Assembly (NCBI GenBank): GCA_963719875.1
Contig: CAVRDJ010000001.1
Coordinates: 62,001 to 126,000, forward strand
DNA from: Palsa-360 sp963719875
Lineage (GTDB): Bacteria > Acidobacteriota > Terriglobia > Acidiferrales > UBA7541
Reading direction: 5' to 3'
Length of the DNA: 64,000 bases
Part shown: piece after piece, positions 42,920 through 52,272 of the stretch
Position numbering within the stretch: position 1 is the stretch's first letter
How the letters are laid out: each line of letters starts with the position of its first letter
Notes under the pieces: generated by a model
Databases searched by the model: none
What the model was told of the DNA's origin: nothing
The model's input: only the letters and a program-made list of their open reading frames with translations
Program-made: the position numbers and the translations under genes

Positions 42920-44172
42920 TAGTGCCCCCCTAGCGTGAAAAATGGAAGATCATTTTCCTGACGTGCATCATTGCCGAGAATATCGAGGAAGGTGCTGGCG
43001 GCAGCTTCTCTCTTTGTGCGTTTTGCATCGCCGTTCAGGAAAAAATTCGTGACGGTTGCCGGAATGCTGGCGTGCTCGAAGATACGGGCTCCTGCTCCGG
43101 CTTCCGTGCCTGGAACGATTGTCCCTTTTGCGATATAGGGCGAAATCAGAATTGCAGGGACACGCACACCCAGATAATCGAAATTAAACGGTGCCCCCGT
43201 ATTCGTGGCCGTTGCCTTTGCTTGATAGTCGTCTGGTGTGCAATCGGGCGGAGCCACATGGTCGTAGATTCCGCCATGCTCGTCATAGACGACCAGCAAC
43301 GCTGTGCTGTTCCAGACAGCCGGATTTCCGTGGATGGCGTTGTATATGCTGGCGATGAATTTCTCGCCTTCCTGCACGTTGTGATCGGGATGTTGGTCCG
43401 AAGCCAGAATCTCTCCGCCTCCGGGGCCTTCATGGTCTTTGTAGCAGGGTTCGATAAAACTGTATTGGGGAAGCGTGTTGGCTGCGCAATCGGAAATAAA
43501 CTGGTCATAAGTTGCGAAAATCTGCGGCTGGTTCTTCAGGAGATTTACGATCTCCATCGTCGAGCTTTGCTGATCGTAGTAATAGATTTTTGCTGTTTTG
43601 CCCGCGGCAAGCATTCTCTCGTACGAACTCATGATCGGAGCAAGGATGTCGAAAATATCCATCCCAACCTGTCCAAAAGATGTTCCGTAATGGGCGAATG
43701 CGCGATTGCAGATCGTGGGGCCAGGAATCGACGAGAACCATCCGTTGAATAGGGCGAATTGCGTGGCGAGCGTCGTCAGCACCGGCAGCTTGTCCGGCGT
43801 GAAATACGACATGATGTTGTGGGATTTGTTTACATTGTTGGTTTGCGTGAAGTAGTCCTTCACGAATCCCTTCATGCTGCGCTCTCGCCCCGCTCCCTGT
43901 GGGGCACCGTTAAAAATCTGCATGTCCACGCCAGGGAAGTGGTGATCAGGGTCCGGGTCGAGCTGGCTCTGGAATTTTGCGTTCGGATTGACCTTTACCG
44001 GGCTATTGTTCGTGTCGGGATTCGACTCGTTCCCGGTGAGCCCATTGACGCCGGGATATTTCTTTTGCCCGTTCTCCATGACAAGGCTCAATCCGCCGAG
44101 CATGTGGTCGAAGGATCGGTTCTCCATCATCAAAACGACGACGTGCTTCAGATTGTCTAGCCCTGCAGTCAT
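42919..44172 (-). CDS. Phospholipase C-like phosphoesterase (alkaline phosphatase superfamily)
   Basis: A 417-residue enzyme of the AcpA/phospholipase C family. The N-terminal metal site is HVVVLMMENRSFDHMLG (residues ~9-25); other family segments are NRAFAHYGTS, YDEHGGIYDHVAPP and YLGVRVPAILISPYIAKGT. Usually these act on phospholipids or other phosphoesters and are exported, but no signal peptide is seen here. First gene of a five-gene cluster with a DyP peroxidase. Confidence 0.86.
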   Translation of the reverse strand: MTAGLDNLKHVVVLMMENRSFDHMLGGLSLVMENGQKKYPGVNGLTGNESNPDTNNSPVKVNPNAKFQSQLDPDPDHHFPGVDMQIFNGAPQGAGRERSMKGFVKDYFTQTNNVNKSHNIMSYFTPDKLPVLTTLATQFALFNGWFSSIPGPTICNRAFAHYGTSFGQVGMDIFDILAPIMSSYERMLAAGKTAKIYYYDQQSSTMEIVNLLKNQPQIFATYDQFISDCAANTLPQYSFIEPCYKDHEGPGGGEILASDQHPDHNVQEGEKFIASIYNAIHGNPAVWNSTALLVVYDEHGGIYDHVAPPDCTPDDYQAKATATNTGAPFNFDYLGVRVPAILISPYIAKGTIVPGTEAGAGARIFEHASIPATVTNFFLNGDAKRTKREAAASTFLDILGNDARQENDLPFFTLGGH

Positions 44173-44221
44173 AGGTACTCCTACTCCACGCCCATCTCAT
44201 TAGAACTCGCGAAATCACTGT

Positions 44222-44253
44222 TCGCTATTGCGAACTCTGTATCAGTATAGCGA
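44222..44253. promoter_or_regulatory. Inverted repeat in phosphoesterase/XRE intergenic region
   Basis: TCGCTAT (44222-44228) and ATAGCGA (44247-44253) form a 7-bp perfect inverted repeat with an 18-bp spacer, centrally in the divergent promoter region between the phosphoesterase cluster and the XRE/ImmA-like genes. It is a candidate binding site for the XRE protein. Confidence 0.45.
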
Positions 44254-44345
44254 TCACATGCAGGCGCTGTCAAGCCCTAGAAGTTCTTGAAACTCCTGCT
44301 CAGTTCGAGATACACTCTCAACGTAATCCTGGGGGGCAATGCGGA

Positions 44346-44759
44346 ATGGCGAGCGTCGGAGATCGAATTCGTGAGATTCGCGAAGAACTTGGCTTGACGC
44401 TGGACAAGCTGGCGGACAAAACAGGAATAAGCAAGGGCTTTCTAAGTGACGTTGAAACCGGCAAGCGTGATATCAGCTCTGAATACCTTCTAAAGATTGC
44501 AGATGCAGTGGGTGCTTCGCTCGATTACCTTCTCCGTGGAGAAAACTCAACGTCCAGCAGCATAAGGCAAAAACCCGTAGAGATCCCATCGGAATTGTCT
44601 GAGGCGGCACAGCAGTTGAAACTCAGCTATGCGCAAACGCTCGAACTTTTGGAGGCAAACCAATCAGTTGTCGCCAGGAGAAGCACCAAGTCGTTGAAAC
44701 GTTTTGGCGTGGACGATTGGAAGGAGCTGTATAAAGCAATCAGAAAGGTGTACGGCTAA
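44346..44759 (+). CDS. XRE-family transcriptional regulator (ImmR-like)
   Basis: A 137-residue protein with an N-terminal helix-turn-helix (GDRIREIREELGLTLDKLADKTGISKGFLSDVETGKRDISSEYLLKIADAV) and a C-terminal helix region. The next gene starts directly after its stop and encodes a HExxH protein, the ImmR/ImmA or XRE/IrrE arrangement in which the protease cleaves the repressor when a signal appears. Confidence 0.85.
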   Translation: MASVGDRIREIREELGLTLDKLADKTGISKGFLSDVETGKRDISSEYLLKIADAVGASLDYLLRGENSTSSSIRQKPVEIPSELSEAAQQLKLSYAQTLELLEANQSVVARRSTKSLKRFGVDDWKELYKAIRKVYG

Positions 44760-45779
44760 TTGGCGGGCACGCTCAAAAACAGTCCGCAAATCTGGAAACT
44801 TGCCGCAGACCTCGGAATTAATCCCGAGTCTGATCCGGTTACGGCAATTCTGCGTTTCTGCAACAAAAAGGTGCAGCGGGTCGCTCGCGAGTTTAAGTGC
44901 GCAACGTTGGACCAACTTCTCGGTGCTGTCGCAGCGGCCCTGGGCACTACGTTTGTCGAAATTCATTCGGACAATGACATCCTTGAACTCCAAAAGCAGT
45001 ATTTAGCCTTAGATGAGAGGGCCTTCGCGACGCTCACGACAGATCTTTCGGCGGATGTCTTGGCCATAACCTATAAGCTTCTGAACAAAAAAAGGTGGCA
45101 GCGCCCGTACGTATCTGTGATCGACTGTCGCGGCGAAAAGAATGGCCGCGCCTACTATTCAAAGTGGCACGAACTCGCCCATCTGCTCACCTTGACCGAC
45201 CAGCTGCGACTCAGCTTCGCGCGCACTCATGCTCAGACCGGGCAGGTCAGGGACCCTGAAGAGGCGCTTATGGAAGTCATCGCCGGGCGATTTGGTTTCT
45301 GGCATGAAATGCTCGTACCCCACGCTCAGGGAGAAATCTCTTTCGAGGCGGTGGAGAGAATCCGGATGCAACATTGTCCCCAAGCGAGTAGCCAGGCTTC
45401 GCTCATTGGTATCGCGAATGCGTGGCCTTCCCCTTGCATTCTTGTATATGCCGGTTTGGGTCTCAAAAAGCGGGATAGAGACGCGCTACATCAAGGTACC
45501 TTTGGCTTCTCCCATACGGCCTCACCGGAACTGCGAGCACTCAAAGTTCAGGCAAACGAGCTCGCGCGAGAATCCAGTTTCACAATCTTCCCAAATATGA
45601 GAATCCCCTCACGGTCAGTAATCTACAAAGTCTTTTCGGGAGAAAGTGTCGAGGCGGAAGCTGTTGAGAATCTCGCTTGGTGGGCCACGAGTGACGGAAC
45701 TGCACTGCCAGCCCGCCGAGTTCGCGTGAGGGCGCGTCGCTCTGGCGCTGGTGTGCAAGCGCTGGTCATCCCGATCTGA
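44760..45779 (+). CDS. ImmA/IrrE-like metallopeptidase
   Basis: A 339-residue protein whose zinc site is WHELAHLLTL (HExxH) near residue 137; the third ligand Glu probably lies in EEALMEVIAG, spaced about 27-30 residues. The N-terminal part (ILRFCNKKVQRVAREF) and basic C-terminal tail (ARRVRVRARRSG) have no known domain. It starts with a TTG directly after the XRE stop (TAATTG), so the two are co-translated. By analogy it cleaves the upstream regulator; the target is unproven. Confidence 0.75.
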   Translation: MAGTLKNSPQIWKLAADLGINPESDPVTAILRFCNKKVQRVAREFKCATLDQLLGAVAAALGTTFVEIHSDNDILELQKQYLALDERAFATLTTDLSADVLAITYKLLNKKRWQRPYVSVIDCRGEKNGRAYYSKWHELAHLLTLTDQLRLSFARTHAQTGQVRDPEEALMEVIAGRFGFWHEMLVPHAQGEISFEAVERIRMQHCPQASSQASLIGIANAWPSPCILVYAGLGLKKRDRDALHQGTFGFSHTASPELRALKVQANELARESSFTIFPNMRIPSRSVIYKVFSGESVEAEAVENLAWWATSDGTALPARRVRVRARRSGAGVQALVIPI

Positions 45780-45997
45780 CAGTCCCCACAACTCTGCAAC
45801 CAGTAAAAGAAGTGTTCTTTCGTAGGTCTGGTGCTCTCACTGTTCTCCTTCCGTGTTAGTTTCAAAGCGCACCTTCGTATCTTTCGACTGAGCAAATCCA
45901 CCGGCTTCCACTAGCACACAGTCGCGCCAGGTAAACAACGACCTGTCACGCCCGTTGCCATCCGCTCCAGCCGCAAGCGCCAGACCGCTTCGCTCTC

Positions 45998-46075
45998 TGT
46001 CCTTTCAGTGAGTCCGTTGCGACTTGGTTTTCCTTTCCGGGTGAGAGAACCAACTCTCAACTCACTGAAAGGACA
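45998..46075 (+). promoter_or_regulatory. Leader hairpin of the left ArdC-like gene
   Basis: A perfect 15-bp inverted repeat, TGTCCTTTCAGTGAG (45998-46012) and its complement CTCACTGAAAGGACA (46061-46075), with a 48-bp loop holding a second weak stem (TGGTTTTC/GAGAACCA). The right arm contains the AAAGGA ribosome-binding site of ATG 46082, so folding would hide it. The stretch 45780-45997 before it holds no gene. Confidence 0.7.
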
Positions 46076-46081
46076 AAGAAA

Positions 46082-46801
46082 ATGAATTCAGAAAATATCA
46101 AGAAAGTTACAAATCAAGCTATCGCGGAACTCATTACGGTGCTCAACGAGGGCCGGAGCGAAAAGTTGACACAATACCTTGCAGCGATTGGCCGATTCCA
46201 CCGGTACAGTCTCCGAAACGTGATGCTCATCGCATCGCAAAAGCCGACCGCAACGCACGTCGCTGGCTTTCACACTTGGCACAAACTCGGGCGATTCGTG
46301 AAGAAGGGCGAGAAAGCCATCTTGATTCTTGCTCCAATTGTTTGGCGAACAAACGAGAGCGCCGAACAAAACGAAACCGACGAATCCTCAACGGCTGTCG
46401 GCTTCCGCGCGGCCTATGTCTTCGACATCAGCCAGACGGACGGCCAAGAACTTCCCACAATTGGTAGCGTCAATGGCGATCCTCGGGAGTACCATGAGCG
46501 CCTTGCGAAGTTTGTCACCGAACACAGCATCGCTCTTGAGTATTCACAGGATATTGCTCCGGCGCGTGGCACTTCCGCAGGCGGCAAGATCACGTTGTTG
46601 CCCGGTCAGTCCCCGGCTGAAGAATTCACAACTCTAGCGCACGAACTCGCGCACTTATGTAGCGCTGAAATTTATGTGGTGCGGCGGGGAAATGAGCGTG
46701 GTTTTGGGGCATTTCGTGATCCTGTCGGCCACATAACCATGGCAATTCGTCCATCGAGGTCGGTGCACCAAAGAGATCCGCCAATAAAGCCGAAGCAATA
46801 G
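46082..46801 (+). pseudogene. ArdC-like antirestriction gene, 3' part replaced by RIT element end
   Basis: The N-terminal ~190 residues match an ArdC-type ssDNA-binding/peptidase protein: RFHRYSLRNVMLIASQKPTATHVAGFHTWHKLGR, AYVFDISQTDGQELP, and the start of the zinc site TLAHELAH. Right after AHELAH the frame reads into the RIT terminal sequence (LCSAEIYV), so the rest of the protein is nonsense. A diverged homologue, cut at the identical codon, lies on the opposite strand at 52210-52935. Confidence 0.8.
46655..46736. repeat. Left terminal inverted repeat of the RIT element
   Basis: An 82-bp end whose outer 25 bp (starting TTATGTAGCGCTGAAAT) are identical, in inverted orientation, to the right end at 52280-52362, and whose inner edge is CCACATAA. 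The start coincides with the point where the ArdC-like frame departs from its family. Confidence 0.75.
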
Positions 46802-46847
46802 CCAATATTTCATTGCCCCCCTGCGAGATGTTAGTCTGAAGATCATC

Positions 46848-47762
46848 ATGGAGATCCAAGAGCTTCTTGCGCGTCTTGACAGGCACCGCGGTTCGTTTCC
46901 CCAAGACCTCGTTGCCGAAATCGTGCTGCGACGAGAGGAGGCCACTCCACTACTCCTTGCGACGCTGGAAGATATCGACAGGAATCCAGAGCTGTGGCTG
47001 GTGGACGAGGACCGCATGGTCCACGTCTATGCTTTGTATTTGCTGGCGCTATTCCGGGAGGTACGCGCCTATCCGCTACTGGTGAGAATCTTTTCCCGTC
47101 CCGGCGAGTTTCCCTTCGAACTTGTGGGCGACGTTGTGACTCAGGATCTGGGACGGATCTTGGCGTCAGTTTCCGGCGGGGATACCAGCGGAATGATCGC
47201 ACTGATTGAGGATGAGCACGCAAACGAGTATGTTCGCTCCGTAGCGATGGATGGCATGGTGTCGTTGGTGGACACGGGACAGCGTGCGCGGGATGAAGTC
47301 ATTTCGTACTTTCTGGAGTTATTCCACAAGCTGGAGAGGAAGCCGGGCGCGCAGTGGGACAGCTTAGCCAACGTTTGCACCGACCTCTGGCCGCAAGAGG
47401 CTATGGATAAACTCCGCCGTGCCTACCAGGATGATTTGGTGGACTCGGGCAGCATCGACTGGGAGGATATTGAGCAAGCTCTGGCGCTTGGCAAAGAGGG
47501 CGCCATGGGCTCGCGACGATACCGCGACCCCGTGATTGCCAATCTAGCCAAGGCCATGAACTGGATGCAGTGCTTTCACAACGAGGAGGGATACGAGAAG
47601 CCAAGTGTGCCAGATATAGACTTGGAGCAGGACATGAGGGTGCCACTACCGGATGATTACATGCTTGCACCCGTTCGTCGTACCACGCCGAAGGTCGGCC
47701 GCAACGAGCCTTGTCCCTGTGGCAGCGGCAAGAAATACAAGAAGTGCTGCGGAGTTCATTGA
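46848..47762 (+). CDS. DUF1186/SEC-C motif protein (RIT cargo)
   Basis: A 304-residue protein with a helical repeat body (WLVDEDRMVHVYALYLLALFREVRAYPLLVRIF) of the DUF1186 type and a C-terminal SEC-C zinc motif (RNEPCPCGSGKKYKKCCG). The SEC-C motif also occurs in SecA and many uncharacterised proteins. It lies inside the RIT ends, convergent with the next gene. Confidence 0.75.
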   Translation: MEIQELLARLDRHRGSFPQDLVAEIVLRREEATPLLLATLEDIDRNPELWLVDEDRMVHVYALYLLALFREVRAYPLLVRIFSRPGEFPFELVGDVVTQDLGRILASVSGGDTSGMIALIEDEHANEYVRSVAMDGMVSLVDTGQRARDEVISYFLELFHKLERKPGAQWDSLANVCTDLWPQEAMDKLRRAYQDDLVDSGSIDWEDIEQALALGKEGAMGSRRYRDPVIANLAKAMNWMQCFHNEEGYEKPSVPDIDLEQDMRVPLPDDYMLAPVRRTTPKVGRNEPCPCGSGKKYKKCCGVH

Positions 47763-47861
47763 GCACGGCGGTCAGAGCATCGGATCCGCTTCGAGACCCT
47801 ACGAACTTCCGATTCGCCGGAAACGCGGCGATAAAATAATTCCGGCGCCTCCCGTGGAGAT

Positions 47862-48842
47862 TCAATTAATCTCGTCGCTGTAGCGGCTCAGAGCAGCTTC
47901 AATTCGATCGCAGAGTTGATGTAACTTTTCTCGCAGGATCTTGTTCTTGGCGTGGTTGGCTTCGGCCGCGAGAAAACCTGCAAGTTCGTCCAGGTCATCC
48001 AAAGTGAAGCGAAAAACAGGCCATTGGCTCTTCCTGGGCACGACGCGAAGACGGTTCGTCAACGATTCGTCCGCGAAGGTGTGCGACAGAATCAATTCGC
48101 GTTCACGCTCGTTGAGTTCCAAAGGGACCGTCTCGTTCGGCCTGATGCGGAGCCGCTGTGGTTGTGGGAAAACGGGCTTGGACGATATTGCCTGTAGCAA
48201 CAGTTCCGCATTCGGCATGTCAGGGTTTGCTGCCTTTGGTTGGAGGGAAGGCAAACGGATCGCTCTCTTGCGAAGGGGACGAAACTTCTTTTCGAGCTGC
48301 CGATTGACGCCGTCAACCGAGAAGGGCTCTGGGTCAAACGGCCCCCGCCACTGCTTCATGTTCTGATGTTCTTCGTGCTCGGGATTCGCGAGCGCTTCCA
48401 GGTAATCTTCATATCCGCCTGACCCGCCTACGTCTTCTGGCGGGCAACTTCGCTCCCCAGCGATGCAGCGTGGATACGCGGTTTCCGGATCGGGCTGCAA
48501 GACGTTCTCCAGCAGCAGATCATGGCGCCAGTAATCTCCAAAGTCGTACACATACTCGAATTCGACTCCTACGCCCGGTAAAACATTGCGGATTCGTATC
48601 TTCTTGGCATCGTTGATTTCCCGTTCGTCGTCCAGGTCAGGATCACCATAAATCTCGCCGCCGATCCGAAACTCGTATAGATGATAGTTCTCCCAGCCCA
48701 TCACCATTTGCAAGATGCGGTGGAGTTGCGCCAGCGTGGCGTCTTCCCAAACTTGAAACTGCCGCCAAATCGGCGGGGAAATGCCGCGCAGCACTACTTT
48801 GAATTGATATGACTCCCGATTCTTTCTTGCTGCCACGATCAA
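47862..48842 (-). CDS. Plasmid pRiA4b ORF-3-like protein (RIT cargo)
   Basis: A 326-residue protein with the pRiA4b ORF-3 domain at the N-terminus: VVLRGISPPIWRQFQVWEDATLAQLHRILQMVMGWENYHLYEF and YVYDFGDYWRHDLLLE, then CIAGERSCPPEDVGGSGGYEDYLEAL. Common on mobile DNA, function unknown. Convergent with the SEC-C gene and divergent from the recombinases. Confidence 0.85.
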   Translation of the reverse strand: MIVAARKNRESYQFKVVLRGISPPIWRQFQVWEDATLAQLHRILQMVMGWENYHLYEFRIGGEIYGDPDLDDEREINDAKKIRIRNVLPGVGVEFEYVYDFGDYWRHDLLLENVLQPDPETAYPRCIAGERSCPPEDVGGSGGYEDYLEALANPEHEEHQNMKQWRGPFDPEPFSVDGVNRQLEKKFRPLRKRAIRLPSLQPKAANPDMPNAELLLQAISSKPVFPQPQRLRIRPNETVPLELNERERELILSHTFADESLTNRLRVVPRKSQWPVFRFTLDDLDELAGFLAAEANHAKNKILREKLHQLCDRIEAALSRYSDEIN

Positions 48843-48986
48843 GCCTCCGCAGAGACGCAGATACCATCCGTAGAAAGCGTCATTTTTTCATTAGCGCTTG
48901 CCATCCGCAAGCGATGTCGGACGTGGGCGCGGGCCGACTCGAAAGCGGTTCATACTCGTTGGATTCCCCGCGAAAGGAGATCCACC

Positions 48987-50336
48987 GTGTTCGAACGATT
49001 CGTCAAGCGTCCGTTTCATCTGGCTCGTTATCGCAACGGCCCGCACGCAGAAGAAAGGAGCCGGTTCCTTGCCCACTTAATGCAACAGGGGCGCGGCTGG
49101 CACCGCCTTAGAGTCATCAACTGGTTGTTGCTGGAAGTCGCCAAGCACCTCGACTTGAGCAGACAACAATCCTACACAGCCGACGGACTGACGTCCGTGG
49201 CAAGGCGCTGGCAGAAAGTTCGTGAGTCGAAGGCTACAGACAATCGGAGGGCGAGAATCGCTATCCTAGACTTCACGTTCGTGGCATCGAGCTGGCTGCG
49301 CTTCTTGGGACGGTTCGAAGAGCAAATAGAGGAACTACCCTACGGCAAATTTCTAGCAGAGTTCTTTGCTTTTTTGAGAGACGAGAGGGGCTTCGCAGAG
49401 GCGACGATCCTCGGCCACAAGTATTCTCTGAAGCCCTTCCTTTCCTGGCTGCTGCGGAAGAATATTCCGTTGTCCGTGGTGTCTCCGCGTGTCATCTCCA
49501 ACTATTTCTCCGGGGAAGTCGCGGGCCGATGGAAGCGAGTCAGCGTCTCCAACCATGTGCAGCACCTGCGTTCCTTTTTCCGGTATGCCGGCCAGCGAGG
49601 CTGGTGCGTCAAAGGGATCGCCGAGTCCATTGATTCGCCCCGGCTCTACACTCACGAAAACCTGCCGCAAGGACCTTCTTGGGAGGAAGTACGAAAGCTT
49701 CTGGCGAGCATGGGAGGCCCCTCGCCTCTTCAAATTAGGAGCCGCTGTGCGATCCTGCTCTTTACTGTCTATGGCTTTCGTGTTGGGGAAGTCTGCCATC
49801 TGAGGCTTGAGGACATCGACTGGACAAACGAGAGAATCACACTCCGGCGATTCAAGCAGCGGAAAGTTCAGACGTATCCCTTAACAGCCGAAGTTGGAAA
49901 CGCGCTGTTGCGCTATCTCAAGGAAGTTCGTCCGCGATCTGCTTGCCGGGAAGTTCTTGTGACTCTGCGGCAGCCGTACCGTCCCGTCTCGGTAGGCGCG
50001 CTTTCGAGCCTGACGCAGAAGCAGCAGAAGAAACTTGGACTGCGGTCTAAGCGCTTCGGTCCGCACGCACTGCGACACGCGTGCGCGACTCGTCTGCTGG
50101 CACAGGGCCTGACGCTGAAAGAAGTGGGAGATCACCTGGGACATGTGTCCGTGGCTGCTACTCGCATTTACGCCAAGGTCGATCTGCCAGGTCTGCGTGA
50201 AGTCGCTGCGTTCGATTTGAGGGCGCTATCGGACTGCATCGCGCAGTGTGAACGGACTGCGGCTCCCTTCTACAGAGTGGGAGAAATCGACGCACTGCGG
50301 GAGATTGCCGGCCTGGGCCTGGGAGGTGTTGCATGA
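48987..50336 (+). CDS. RIT tyrosine recombinase A
   Basis: A 449-residue site-specific recombinase. The N-terminal SAM-like domain lies around residues 130-220 and the catalytic domain has the first Arg in YGFRVGEVCHL near 262, the HxxR box HALRHACATRLL near 360 and LGHVSVAATRIYAKVD with the catalytic Tyr near 393. The long N-terminal extension is usual for the first member of RIT trios. Its stop overlaps the next start (ATGA). Confidence 0.88.
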   Translation: MFERFVKRPFHLARYRNGPHAEERSRFLAHLMQQGRGWHRLRVINWLLLEVAKHLDLSRQQSYTADGLTSVARRWQKVRESKATDNRRARIAILDFTFVASSWLRFLGRFEEQIEELPYGKFLAEFFAFLRDERGFAEATILGHKYSLKPFLSWLLRKNIPLSVVSPRVISNYFSGEVAGRWKRVSVSNHVQHLRSFFRYAGQRGWCVKGIAESIDSPRLYTHENLPQGPSWEEVRKLLASMGGPSPLQIRSRCAILLFTVYGFRVGEVCHLRLEDIDWTNERITLRRFKQRKVQTYPLTAEVGNALLRYLKEVRPRSACREVLVTLRQPYRPVSVGALSSLTQKQQKKLGLRSKRFGPHALRHACATRLLAQGLTLKEVGDHLGHVSVAATRIYAKVDLPGLREVAAFDLRALSDCIAQCERTAAPFYRVGEIDALREIAGLGLGGVA

Positions 50337-51271
50337 AAATCGCCGACGCCGTCCGGGAATACGTTGTTTACAAGCAATCGTTGGGAATGAGCTACAAGAG
50401 CCGCGCACTCAGGCTGAATGCCTTTGCCCGCTTCGCCGGTCCTATCGGTCTTGAGAAAGTCACGCCAGAGATGGTCCGGCGCTTTCTTGATGGAGATCGT
50501 CCGGTCACCACCGAATGGTTCAACAAGTTCTCGGCTCTCAACACGTTCTTCCGCTTCGCCATTGCTCGCGGCTATGCCACTCAGAATCCACTTCCACACT
50601 CGCAACCGAAAAGCCCCAGGCAGTTCCGTCCATACATCTACTCCGTCGAAGAGGTGAAGAAAATGATCCGAGTCGTGGATGGCCGCCATCGTGGCCGTTG
50701 GCATTTGGAGCCGCGCACCGTCAGAACACTCTTGCTGCTGCTCTATGGAACCGGGCTTCGCATCGGCGAGGCCATCCGGCTGCAACATCGGGATGTGGAC
50801 TTCCGGGAAAGGATACTCACGATCCGTGAAACGAAGTTTTACAAATCAAGGCTCGTTCCGGTAAGCCCCGATCTCGCAGACGCCTTGCAAGAATACTTCG
50901 ACCGGAAGTGGGCCGGAACGAGCTGCGTGCCCGGGTCTCCCTTCCTTGCCACTTACGATGGACGGCCCGTCACGCATTTAACGGCAGAGCTTGCCTTCAA
51001 GCGAATCCGATACGAAGCCGGAGTGAAGCGCAACGACGGCTTCTACTATCAGCCCCGCCTTCACGACTTCCGGCACACCTTCGCTGTCAGGCGGCTGGTT
51101 ACGTGGTACAAAGAAGGCAAGAACGTCCAGCGCCTTCTCCCGCACCTGGCGACCTATCTCGGCCACGTAAGCATTCGAGAAACGGCGCGTTACCTCACTA
51201 TGACAAAGGAACTGCTGGATCAGGCGAGCCAGCGTTTCGAGCTTTATGCCAATCCAGGAGGCGGGCGATGA
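50333..51271 (+). CDS. RIT tyrosine recombinase B
   Basis: A 312-residue tyrosine recombinase with core-binding domain (RFAGPIGLEKVTPEMVRRFLDG) and catalytic motifs YGTGLRIGEAIRL, HDFRHTFAVRRL and YLGHVSIRETARYLTMT. The spacing between HDFRH and LGH is enlarged by ~20 residues (VTWYKEGKNVQRLLPHLATY), as in the second RIT protein. Overlaps both neighbours by four bases. Confidence 0.88.
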   Translation: MKIADAVREYVVYKQSLGMSYKSRALRLNAFARFAGPIGLEKVTPEMVRRFLDGDRPVTTEWFNKFSALNTFFRFAIARGYATQNPLPHSQPKSPRQFRPYIYSVEEVKKMIRVVDGRHRGRWHLEPRTVRTLLLLLYGTGLRIGEAIRLQHRDVDFRERILTIRETKFYKSRLVPVSPDLADALQEYFDRKWAGTSCVPGSPFLATYDGRPVTHLTAELAFKRIRYEAGVKRNDGFYYQPRLHDFRHTFAVRRLVTWYKEGKNVQRLLPHLATYLGHVSIRETARYLTMTKELLDQASQRFELYANPGGGR

Positions 51272-52272
51272 AGAACAACTCCTTGCTCGGCTCTTGGGTC
51301 AAGCGGTTCCTGCTGGAACATCTGGTCGCGGAACGAAATTTCACACGCAACACTCAACAAAGCTACCGCGACACGTTGCGGCTGCTCCTTCCGCAGATCG
51401 CGGCCTATTCCAGAAAGCACGTCGATGCTCTGGAAATCGAAGATATGTCCGCTGACGCCGTGCGGAGCTTCCTCAAGGATGTCGAGGAAAAACGTCGTTG
51501 CAGCGTTGTCACTCGAAACCAGCGTCTCTCCGCCTTGCACGCTCTGGCGCGGTTCATCGGCGAGCGCAGTCCCGAACACTTGTCATGGTGCGGTGACATC
51601 AGGAGTGTTCCATTCAAACGCGCCGGGAAGAATCCGCTCACCTATCTGGAAAAAGCGGAGATGGATGCTCTGCTTGCGGCACCCGACCAGTACAGCAGAC
51701 AGGGCCAGCGAGATTACGCGCTGCTGCTGTTTCTTTACAACTCGGGTGCACGGGCCAGCGAAGCGGCTGCGGTTAAAGTCTCCGATCTCGAAGGAGACGG
51801 GCAACGAGGTGGCGCGGCGAAGCTCCGCGGAAAAGGAGGAAAGATAAGGTTCTGTCCCCTTTGGCCGAGGACCATGGCGGCACTTGCTCCGTTGATTGCG
51901 GGCCGTCAAGGAGAGGTTCATATTTTTCTGAACCGTTACGGATCTCCCGTGACGCGCTTCGGAATCCACACGCTGGTTGAACGGCACGCGAAGAAGGCCA
52001 GCGAATCTGTCCCATCTCTAATCAGAAAGCGCGTCAGCCCGCACACGATCCGGCACACAACGGCAACTCATCTCCTTCGTGCCGGCGTCGACATCAACAC
52101 GATCCGCGCCTGGCTCGGCCACGTCTCTATCGATACCACCAACATCTACGCCGAGGTTGATCTGGAGATGAAAGCAAAAGCGCTAGCCGCCTGTGATACG
52201 GGCGGCCCATCACATCCCAGAAAGATGTGGCGCACCGACCCAGGTGTAATGGAGTTCCTCCGCAATGTGTGA
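51268..52272 (+). CDS. RIT tyrosine recombinase C
   Basis: A 334-residue tyrosine recombinase starting at ATG 51268 (overlapping the stop before it) after GGAGGCGGGCG. Catalytic motifs: YNSGARASEAAAV (first Arg), HTIRHTTATHLLRAGVD and LGHVSIDTTNIYAEVD (Tyr). The longer open frame upstream in the same phase is a shadow of gene B. The stop is eight bases before the right terminal repeat. Confidence 0.88.
   Translation: MKNNSLLGSWVKRFLLEHLVAERNFTRNTQQSYRDTLRLLLPQIAAYSRKHVDALEIEDMSADAVRSFLKDVEEKRRCSVVTRNQRLSALHALARFIGERSPEHLSWCGDIRSVPFKRAGKNPLTYLEKAEMDALLAAPDQYSRQGQRDYALLLFLYNSGARASEAAAVKVSDLEGDGQRGGAAKLRGKGGKIRFCPLWPRTMAALAPLIAGRQGEVHIFLNRYGSPVTRFGIHTLVERHAKKASESVPSLIRKRVSPHTIRHTTATHLLRAGVDINTIRAWLGHVSIDTTNIYAEVDLEMKAKALAACDTGGPSHPRKMWRTDPGVMEFLRNV

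Noticed and set aside
46655..46736. TTATGTGG/CCACATAA repeats as a CRISPR array
   Set aside because: Only two inverted copies at each end of the recombinase element, with no regular spacing; they are element ends.
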